A stretch of DNA of 39,897 nt from an uncultured Ruminococcus sp. (lineage in GTDB: Bacteria > Bacillota > Clostridia > Oscillospirales > Ruminococcaceae). The position numbers and the translations under genes are program-made. Where the stretch lies: NCBI GenBank assembly GCA_947627175.1, contig CANQVA010000017.1, forward strand, positions 1-39,897, in the 5' to 3' direction. Numbering within the stretch: the first letter of the stretch is position 1; the number at the start of each line of letters is the position of its first letter. Positions 9,606 through 18,400 of the stretch are shown piece after piece. The notes beneath the pieces are model-generated. The model was not told where the DNA came from and made no database searches. It saw nothing but the letters and a program-made list of their open reading frames with translations.

Positions 9606-9634
9606 AAGGCTGTAAGCATTGCACTTACAGCCTT
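9606..9634. terminator. second hairpin overlapping the sortase stop codon
   Basis: AAGGCTGTAAG (9606-9616) pairs perfectly with CTTACAGCCTT (9624-9634) around a seven-base loop. The last two bases of the stem lie in the sortase stop codon. On the plus strand it is followed by ATTTTTT, the better T tract, though no plus-strand gene ends here. On the minus strand only TTTA follows. It may act with the hairpin at 9556-9583 as a double stop or protect the 3' end of the mRNA. Confidence 0.45.
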
Positions 9635-10496
9635 ATTTTTTCAATATAGACAAAACGTCGTCATATGGGATATTTCTCGATTTTTTGCCACCTGATGCGA
9701 ACCAGAACGCTATCAGACCAATCACCAACGGTGCGGCGATTACAGGAACAACAAGCATCGGGTCAAGCTGAATTGCATCTGCCGACACCAAAACCGTTCG
9801 GGCGTAAATCGTTTCGATTCGGTGTGCCCTGATTAAAAGCCTATGTGTGTTGATTCCGTAGGGCGTGCAGGTCATCAGTGTAACGTAGTCTTTTTGCGGA
9901 ACTATCGCCAATTTGTCCACTTCTTCCGGCAGAACGATTAAAATTTCCTCAACTTCATAGGTGAAAATCTGGTCAAGCACCGTCACCGTGAACACGTCGC
10001 CTGTTACAAGTTGGTCTAAATCGGTGAAAAGTCTTGCGGACGGTAAGCCACGGTGTGCAGAAATAACAGCGTGCGTATTTTCTCCGCCAACCGGAAAAGA
10101 ACTTCCCTTCAAGTGCCCTGCGGCGATGTTCAAAACGCCCTCACTTGTGCCGTGGTAAATCGGCAATTCTACTTGTATAACCGGAATGGTAATATAGCCC
10201 ATAATTCCAGTACCAGTTATATCTAAAATTTTTTCATAGTTCGGGACTTCGTCGGGGTTGGACAGCGGTGCATATACATCCGCCAGCTTATTATTGTAGT
10301 CGTGAGCCTCTGCGAGTAATTCCTCCGCCTTGCCGTCGTCCAACTCCGCAACGACTTTATCATAGCTTGCCACGGCACGGCTCTGCGTGTGCGAGTTCCA
10401 CCAATCGCTGACAGTGGGGTAAAGCATAATGCCCAACCCCACCATCAGAACCGCCGTCAGAAAGAACGTCGAAAACGAGAACTTACGTTTCTTCAT
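9633..10496 (-). CDS. class C (pilus-assembly) sortase
   Basis: Membrane transpeptidase that cleaves the LPXTG-type signals of the neighbouring pilin and adhesin and links subunits through lysine isopeptide bonds. The 287 residues have an N-terminal membrane segment (about 9-30), the sortase core (95-228) and a second C-terminal membrane segment (about 247-268), the topology of class C enzymes. The catalytic triad is intact: His148 (SAHRG), Cys210 (LMTCTPYG) and Arg219 (NTHRLLIR). The N-terminal lid region reads YAPLSNPDEVPNYEKIL, without the usual DPF/DPW lid motif. The start lies 17 bases after the pilin stop with no good Shine-Dalgarno sequence. A five-codon ATG frame (10500-10483) overlaps its start, so translation may depend on reinitiation after the pilin. 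Confidence 0.93.
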   Translation of the reverse strand: MKKRKFSFSTFFLTAVLMVGLGIMLYPTVSDWWNSHTQSRAVASYDKVVAELDDGKAEELLAEAHDYNNKLADVYAPLSNPDEVPNYEKILDITGTGIMGYITIPVIQVELPIYHGTSEGVLNIAAGHLKGSSFPVGGENTHAVISAHRGLPSARLFTDLDQLVTGDVFTVTVLDQIFTYEVEEILIVLPEEVDKLAIVPQKDYVTLMTCTPYGINTHRLLIRAHRIETIYARTVLVSADAIQLDPMLVVPVIAAPLVIGLIAFWFASGGKKSRNIPYDDVLSILKK

Positions 10497-10513
10497 TCAT
10501 AGTCATCTGCGAA

Positions 10514-12364
10514 TTATTCTTTTGTCATTCTCTTCTTAGTGATGAGCATTACGCCGGCAACTGCAACCAACGCACCACCGCCGAGATAGAACAGTGTCGT
10601 ACCGATACCGCCGGTGCTGGGGAGTGTTGCACCCTTCTGGTTGAGAACTGTATTATTAGTCAAACTATAATTAGCCTCACCATTTTTTGCACTCAACGTA
10701 ACATTATTCTTTGTTGTGTCACTTGCTCCATTCTCCTTGTGTGTTGCTGTGATTGTGAATGTAGTATCAGGGCAAGTGTTGAATCCGTTAGGCGTTGTTT
10801 TCTCGTGCAGTGTGTAAGTACCTGTGTCAAGACCCTTGAACTTGAACTCGTTGTTTCCTGTACCCTGATTTGCTGCAACATCAGAACTACCAGTTTTACC
10901 TTCCACAGTTACTGTTCCATCGTAAGGAATGTAATAAGTAGTGCCATCAATTTCTTCTGTGTAAAATTTCATGAGAGTACCAGATGTGTCATTTCCTTTA
11001 TACAGTTCAAACACTGCACCTGTAAGGGGCTTAGTTGATTCACCAGTATCAGGCTGAACCTTGCTGTTGTCTGATTCATAGGTGAACACCCATACACTAT
11101 CTTTAGGTGTATCACCGTGATTATCTTCAAAATCATCACCTGAACCGGAAGCATTCGGATTATTGGAATACTGAAGTCCCACTGTGTTTTCATTGGTGGT
11201 AGCACCGCTTGCATTGTTTGCTTTTGCCTGAGCATTCAAATGTGCGTTGTAGATAACCTCAATAGTAACATCTTGTTCTGTACTCCATGTAAACCCATCA
11301 ATATTTTTCAGGTCATCAATCGTCAAAGTCCATGCTTTTGTTCCGTTACCATCGTAAGGTGTTGAATCCCATGCAGTGAAATCAGTTGTATATTTAGTGC
11401 TAACATCATCTGCACTCCAACTAACCGAAGAAGTACCACAAGTTAATTTAACAGATTCTATGCTGTCAAACGTCACACCTGTCGACATAACATCGCTGAA
11501 TCTAACAGTATACTTTTCATACGCATCATAATTGTCATCAGCAGCGAGTGTTGCTGTCAGTTTGAACTGGAATGACTCATTGATAGCATGATCAGCTGTT
11601 TCGCCCCAAACTCCACCAGCACTTGCATCATATGCAGTACCTCCTGTTTTGTCTGTAATACTTTCAGCTGTATCATTGTCGAGAACCTGCTTATCAACAG
11701 TAGGTGCAGCAGCTTTAGCAGTTATGTCAAGAGTTGCAGAAGGGTCAAGAACTTCGAGGATATATCTTGTCATTGCACCATTATTGCTACTACCAGTTCC
11801 GCTTGGTGCTGCACTATCCTGAATTAAGTAGTAACCTGCTCCAGTAGTAGCGACATCAATGGTATACTTATTGTCAGCACCACTCGTAGCCGTTGCTTGA
11901 GTTGTAAATGCACTAATATTAGCTGCAACAACATCAGCAAATTTCTTGGTTATCTCCATGTCCATTGTCTGTTTTCTGAAATCGCCCTTACTTTCTACAT
12001 CACTTTCCTTATATACACCAGTGGCTGCATCAGAAAGAACTTTTGCAATTTCAGCAGCAGTGTTCTTTCCTGAAAAAGGTTTAATGGGATTGGGATCTCC
12101 ACTAACTTCTATGTCCTGAATGGCTTTCAGGAAATTGATAGTGTTACCAGCAGTAGCCCACTTAACATCCGTCAAAGTTCCACCAGAAAGAGTACCTTCA
12201 AAAATTTTATAAGCGGTGTATGTGTGTGTTGTGGCAGTATCACTTGTAGCCGGAGTGATTGTTATTGCCGCATTTGCCATCAAATTAGCGGACATCGGGA
12301 CTGCTACGCACGCAGCGAGCGAGAGGGCAGCGATTGCGGATGCGATTTTCTTGAAGTTTTTCAT
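10514..12364 (-). CDS. FimA/SpaA-type LPXTG major pilin
   Basis: Probable backbone subunit of a covalent sortase-built pilus. The 616 residues begin with a signal peptide (about 1-33, cleavage near ANAAITI). A first Ig-like domain holds TYTAYKIFEG near the start. A second isopeptide domain has a candidate lysine in APTVDKQV (about 220-226) and an asparagine-containing partner segment ENTVGLQYSNNP (about 392-405). A third, SpaA-like domain ends with an E-box YTLHEKTTPNGF (about 514-525). The wall-sorting signal is LPSTG (581-585), a membrane helix and a KKRMTKE tail. The ribosome site AAAAAAGGAG is strong. It lies between the giant adhesin and the sortase, which should polymerise it. Confidence 0.92.
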   Translation of the reverse strand: MKNFKKIASAIAALSLAACVAVPMSANLMANAAITITPATSDTATTHTYTAYKIFEGTLSGGTLTDVKWATAGNTINFLKAIQDIEVSGDPNPIKPFSGKNTAAEIAKVLSDAATGVYKESDVESKGDFRKQTMDMEITKKFADVVAANISAFTTQATATSGADNKYTIDVATTGAGYYLIQDSAAPSGTGSSNNGAMTRYILEVLDPSATLDITAKAAAPTVDKQVLDNDTAESITDKTGGTAYDASAGGVWGETADHAINESFQFKLTATLAADDNYDAYEKYTVRFSDVMSTGVTFDSIESVKLTCGTSSVSWSADDVSTKYTTDFTAWDSTPYDGNGTKAWTLTIDDLKNIDGFTWSTEQDVTIEVIYNAHLNAQAKANNASGATTNENTVGLQYSNNPNASGSGDDFEDNHGDTPKDSVWVFTYESDNSKVQPDTGESTKPLTGAVFELYKGNDTSGTLMKFYTEEIDGTTYYIPYDGTVTVEGKTGSSDVAANQGTGNNEFKFKGLDTGTYTLHEKTTPNGFNTCPDTTFTITATHKENGASDTTKNNVTLSAKNGEANYSLTNNTVLNQKGATLPSTGGIGTTLFYLGGGALVAVAGVMLITKKRMTKE

Positions 12365-12393
12365 AATAATTCTCCTTTTTTAATCAATATTTT

Positions 12394-12417
12394 GTGCATT
12401 CTGTGCAGTGAATGCAC
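12394..12417 (-). promoter_or_regulatory. stem-loop between adhesin and pilin genes
   Basis: GTGCATTC (12394-12401) and GAATGCAC (12410-12417) form a perfect 8-bp stem with an eight-base loop in the 111-base gap ahead of the pilin. No T tract follows. It is more likely an RNA-processing or stability element that lets the pilin be made in larger amounts than the giant adhesin upstream. That role is inferred. Confidence 0.35.
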
Positions 12418-12475
12418 CGGCCGTTTCGGTCTGCACACCGTTTGTTTGCGTTCGTTTCGGGCTTTCCGACGGGTA

Positions 12476-15400
12476 TCAATGCGGTATCACCCGCTTTCTG
12501 CGGCGCATTGCCCAGCCACACGCCGACAGCATCAACAGCATTCCGCCGACCGTGTAGTATTTCCTTGCACCGTTTCCGCCCGTCGAGGGCATCGTGGTTG
12601 TGCTTGATTCTTTTTTGGTGTTCGTGACAACAATTTCTGCTGTGTCACCTTCCACCAGTTTAACGCCATCCTCATAGGTGACGGTATAGCCTGTTGTTCC
12701 GTCGGTTTCCTTAATATAGTAAACATAGGGGTTTCCGTCGGGATCTGTCACCGGCAAATTTGAAAACTCTTTCGTCCAGCCGGGTGTTTGTGTCAGTTCA
12801 AATTCCTCTACAAGCGTTGCACCTTCCGGAATTATGTGAACCGATTTAGTCATATCCGTAGCAATTGCCATAGGCGTTACCGCTTTGTTGCGAATTGCCG
12901 TTGTCTGTAAATCATTTTTAAGCACTTCTGCCCATTTTTCACCCATAAGCTTGTAGCCTGTTTCGTTGGGGTGGCAATAATCACCATTACCTGTCAACAA
13001 TGCTTCAAATCCTCGACTGTCATTGAGAAATGTTGAATACATATCAACATATTTACAATAATTGCCTTTTGCCATTTCAGAAGCTACAATTTCTTGAATT
13101 GCTGTATTATAGTCCGTCTGATTCTTGTCAATTTTGGCTTGTGTAATTGCTCCGCCATATCCACCCTGTACATTAAAGAAAGTAGATTTTTCAGAAAGAG
13201 GAGGCGGACTTGCAATATACAAGTGAACATCTGGTACATGGTTGAAAATATATGTTACCAATTCTTGTAAACGGTCTTTAATGGATTCACTCGTTGCAGT
13301 ATCATGCCCATCTAAAATATCATTTGTACCAATCATTAACAGAACTATGTCCGGTTGATTTACATCAAATGCTTTTCCTTTAGCATTGTCTACTGCATTT
13401 TCATTCTCCAATGTTTCATATAATCCTGTGCGGTTTTGCGGATTATTGTAGGATTTAATAGAATAAGTTGAATATCCTTCATGTGCCGGATCATAACTAA
13501 ATGTTTCACCATTGTCAGTATAAGTACGTTGTAAGTCATTATTTTTTCTGCCAACCATATCAATTTTATAGCCGGCTTTCGTTAATATATTGTACATATA
13601 TTTTCTATAACCATTATCCCCATTGATATATCCATCTGTAATAGAATCACCCATTGCCATGATTTTGACTTCTCCGACTTGATCCGGTTCAATTGCGGCT
13701 TTGACGGTATAATTGGAATTGTCCGCATAGCCAACAGCAACACTTTTAATTTTGTCTAATCCCGTTCCGGTGAAGTGTATATTTTTCACTTTTCCGGTAG
13801 GCGTATCTGTCCATGTATTACCGTTTGCATTCGCAATCGGCATTATGATTGAAGCCGTCGCCGTTTCTTCGGTGTAGTCGTAACTTACATTAAATTCACT
13901 CGGAACGTTGCCCTCAAATGTCACTGTAATTTCCGAAATATCCTTACTTTGGAATTTTTCGGGAATCGGAACATTTACTGCCGTATCGCTAAATGTCATT
14001 GCTGTTGTTTCTTCGTCAGGTTTAGCACCTGAACCGCCGGAAGTATCAGCTTTTCGCCAGAGTTGCAGTGTAACTTTTCCATTTGTCGGAATGCTTTCTT
14101 TGCCGTCAGAATCTTCCCACTTTTTGGTAACATTCAGATTACCTTTCGGAACAGTCGCCTGCTTGTTAGTGATTTTGACAGTGCCGTTATCGTCATAGAT
14201 GTTGTTATTCTCGTAAATCACGCTGTAATCATCTGTCGGGTGTTCAACGCAATAGTAATAATAACGGTTGCCGTCCTTATCTGTTGCAGGCAGATTTCGC
14301 AAAGTGTCTTTCCAACTGTTAGCGGAATTTAATGTCAACGTACCCATATATTCGTCATCAGGATTGTATGGCGTTGTGTTTTCGGTGATTCCGCTGCCGG
14401 CTCTCGTGGCAATATTCGCATAGGTGCTTACAAGTGATGTGGCGGAAATTGGTGATATTTGTGTTTTGGTTGAATCATACACTTCCAATCCCTTAGTAAC
14501 AGGATTTTTATTAGGATTTTTAGTTATTGTATATGTTATGTCACTTGTTCCAACTGGTAACTTAGCTGAATAATTATTATCATAAAAATCTGTATAACTT
14601 GAACCATCTTTTTCAATATTTAACTGATATTGATACAAATGTCCACCATATTCATCCAATAAATTCACATAAATTTCAGAATTACTTTTTACTAAGTACT
14701 TAGAGGTGAAATATTGGCTACTATCTTCAGGATTAGTTCCTAATCTAATATCAAATGTTACTGTTACATATTCAGGAATAGTTTCTTCACCACCTGATTC
14801 ACCACCAGTTTCACCGCTACTTCCTGATTCCGTCAATTCTTTATCATTTAAGTATAACTTATAGTCATGATCCATCCAACCATTATTATGAGTAATAACA
14901 ATTGTTGTATCATCAGTTACTTTATATGAGAATGAAAGTGTTCCTCTTGTTCCAGCCATATCTCCGTCTTCAACATTATAAAAATTAGAATCAAGTTCTT
15001 CATCATTAATTTTAACAATAACATTGCTCTTAAATAATGATATAGATGTCATTTTCAGGTTTATAGTTGTATTAACCGGAACATTAAATGTTCTTGTTAC
15101 ATTATAACTTTCATTTTTACTATCAACAACCATAAATGTAACTGTCTTTTCGCCTGTCGGCGTTGGGTCTGTGGGTTCTTCCGTTTCGCCCGGTTTGTTA
15201 CTTTCGGGGTGCTTTGATATCGAACGCCATACATCAACCTGAACTGCATCTTCCGGCGGGTCAATTGGCTGGTCATAACCGTCAGTCCACGATTTTTCCG
15301 CACCGACAGAAATCTTTTCGATATTGACATAGGTATTTGTGACGTGAATTGTACCGTTTTGAATGCCGTTTCCTGCATACGATACTTTATAGTTGCTGTC

Positions 15401-18400
15401 GGGGTTAAGTTCCTCAATGTAGTAGTAAGCACCGTCTTCAAGCCCCTCTGTCCACGAATATCTCCAGCTGTTTGAATCATCAAGGGTAACAGGGTCACCG
15501 ACTTTTTCCGCATCTAAGGGATTTTCATATTGTATGGTATCACCCTCGATTTTTTCGCCGCCCTTTATTATGTCGATAGATTCTATGTTTCTATCAGTTT
15601 CTATTTCAATATTTTTTACTACTTCTTTTGTTGTTTCATCTGGTGTGAAAGGATCTAACTCAATGTTACATGATTTTGTCCACATATCATTATATTTAAA
15701 AGATACATTAGTTGTTTCACCTGATAAAGTAATTGTACAGCCCTCGCCGTCTTTTACTGCGAAAATTACTTGTTTTGTTCCTGGGTGGTTTGAATCAATA
15801 TCTGTCACATTAACAGTAACTTTATGATAGCCCGTCGGTACACTTGGCAAAGAATTAGATTGATAGAGCTGAACCTGAACACTGTCCGGTCTTACCATTA
15901 TATTTGGCTCATTCTCCCACGACTTCTCAACAGAAATTTCACGCTTTTTATTGCTGATAGTCAGAGAATCATTCTGAATTTCGTGAATTAACGGAACATC
16001 AGGAGGTGTTACTGTTTCTTCCGGAGCTGGGTCAGTCACAAAGTAGAAATATTTGTCATTTTCATCTGCATAGTAACCAACAGGAACATCAACTTCATGC
16101 AACTGATAATATCCTGAATAGTTACTCAAATCAGGCAATGCAAAGACACCAGAACCATATGTTGTATATTTTTTGGCATCTTTTTCATTTTCACTAAAAG
16201 TTATTTCAGTTAAATCATCTTTAGTTGTTACTTCTTTTACATATTCCCATTTGTTATTACTGCTATTCCATCTCGCAAGCGTAAATTCAGCACCGTTAAT
16301 TTTAACCTCATAATGTCCTTCTCGAATTTTTTCTACTAATATGTTACTTCCTGTAACAGCACCTGCTCCGGCTGTAGATTCCTTAAATTTATAAATATAG
16401 CCACTACCAACTTCTATAGAATTTTTTGAATCTACGATTTCCACACTATTTCCACAATTTGATGAAGACCAAGCACTGTTTGGAGCAAGTTCAACATTAT
16501 AAGTATACTCAATTTGCAAATGCATTTTATCAGGTAACTTTAATGTCATATCACATATTTTAGAACCGACATTTTTGTCGGCATCTTTCACTTTATAATC
16601 CATTGTGTACAAATCAGAGGACAATTGAACCAATGTACCATCTTCTTTGACCTGATATATTTTCAGGCTGGAAACATCTAATGTAGGTACCACTTGACCT
16701 ACTCCGCCATTATTCATACTGTCAATGACAGTAATCATTCCATCGCCGTCGCTGTCGAGCTTTCTTTCATAAGGGTTGATGTCTAATGTATAGCATAACC
16801 TGTTATTTTCAAGCAATTCTACATTATAATTAGTACTTGCAGATCCCCATGCTCCCTCAGGTGAAACAGATTTTGAAAGGTCTTTAACTTTACCCTCTAC
16901 GGATTGTGTTTGCTTTGATGTTTCTTCACCAATTTTAGCTGTATTATCAAACGTGACAACACCGTTATTTGCTATAAGCAGACGTGTCATATCCGCAGAA
17001 GAAACATAACATTCATACTCAATCGTGAAAGCGTTTCCATTATGAACCGAAGCGGGTATATGGAACGTTAAACCTTGTTCTGTTTGTTCGATATATGCTA
17101 TACTATCCCAATTACGGCAGTTAGCATCATGTTTGTGTTCTTCTTTTTTACAAACTAATTCACCACTTTTATTTCCGTCTTTATAGCAAGAATCTGTATG
17201 TGTATGCTCCAATTTACCACAAGTTACATAACATTCTTCTGTATGTGTATGCTCTGTCATGCCACAAATTGGATCTTTTTTGTTTTCATCAGCATAACAA
17301 CTGTCACTATGTGTGTGTTCAGTAAAACCACAACCAACACTATTTTCTTTTATCAAAATATTTCCAGTACCAGATTCAACAAACTTAGCACTTTGCAGTT
17401 CTATGCCCTCGGGCAGAGTATCTGTAATTGTGATTTCTTTATCACTGGAGTAATTATGCCCGCCGTTGACCACTAACTGCCAACTTAATTTATAATTACC
17501 TGTTTCATCTTTTTTAAGTTGGTTAGAAGCTCCTTCATTTATACTCCAGTTAGCAACGCCTGTTGTCCATTCATCGGAAGCAGTCTTACCTTTCTTGACA
17601 ATTCCTTTTTTCTTTTCAACAGGAGTTTGTGCTTCAGCGGACTTGCCGTTTCCTGAAATTTTATTCTTGAACAGCAACTTGTCGCCGGTCTTGAAATCAG
17701 AACCACTTAAATTTTCTATGCCTTCACCTGTAGTAGAATAAGTAACCGTGAAATCGGTGATTTTCTTTACATTATCAGTGCTTTTCCATTCAATTGTAAA
17801 GCCTGTGTAATTTCCGTTTTCGTCTGTACCTGTACCTGTAATTGAATAATCATTGTCTTTACTAATTTCTACCTTATTGCCATCTGCATCTGTTGCCGAA
17901 ATACTGATTCCTTCAAGCTGGGTACTTGTCATGTAATGTTTCAAGTTGTCAATAGTTGTTTCACCTTGAATATCAGAACCGGTAGAAAGCGTATCTGTAA
18001 ATGTCTGATTAACTAATTCTCCCTCAACAGTGCCGTGCTTTGCCGTCCAATTGATTGTTACCTTGTTGCCATTTTCTGATTCTATTGTGCCGGATGATTT
18101 CGTTAAAGTATTTCTCTGTGCAGGTGGAGTTACAGTAAATTCTGCTTTTTTGTCCTCAAATTCTGCCTTGTTGTAAACTTGCAACGGACGTTTACCATTT
18201 TCACCATTAACAACCCTTGTTGTATAGGTGAATGTGTAAGAAGTAGAACGAAATTCTTTATTTCCTGCAAATGTAATTCCTTCATCACTAACAGTATAAT
18301 CAGTGCCTTGTTCTAATTTATTCCAAATGGCATCTACCACTTCTAAAGTATCATATTTGCCTGTTTTTAGATAACTATCTGTCAGTTTTTTTCCTGCCAA

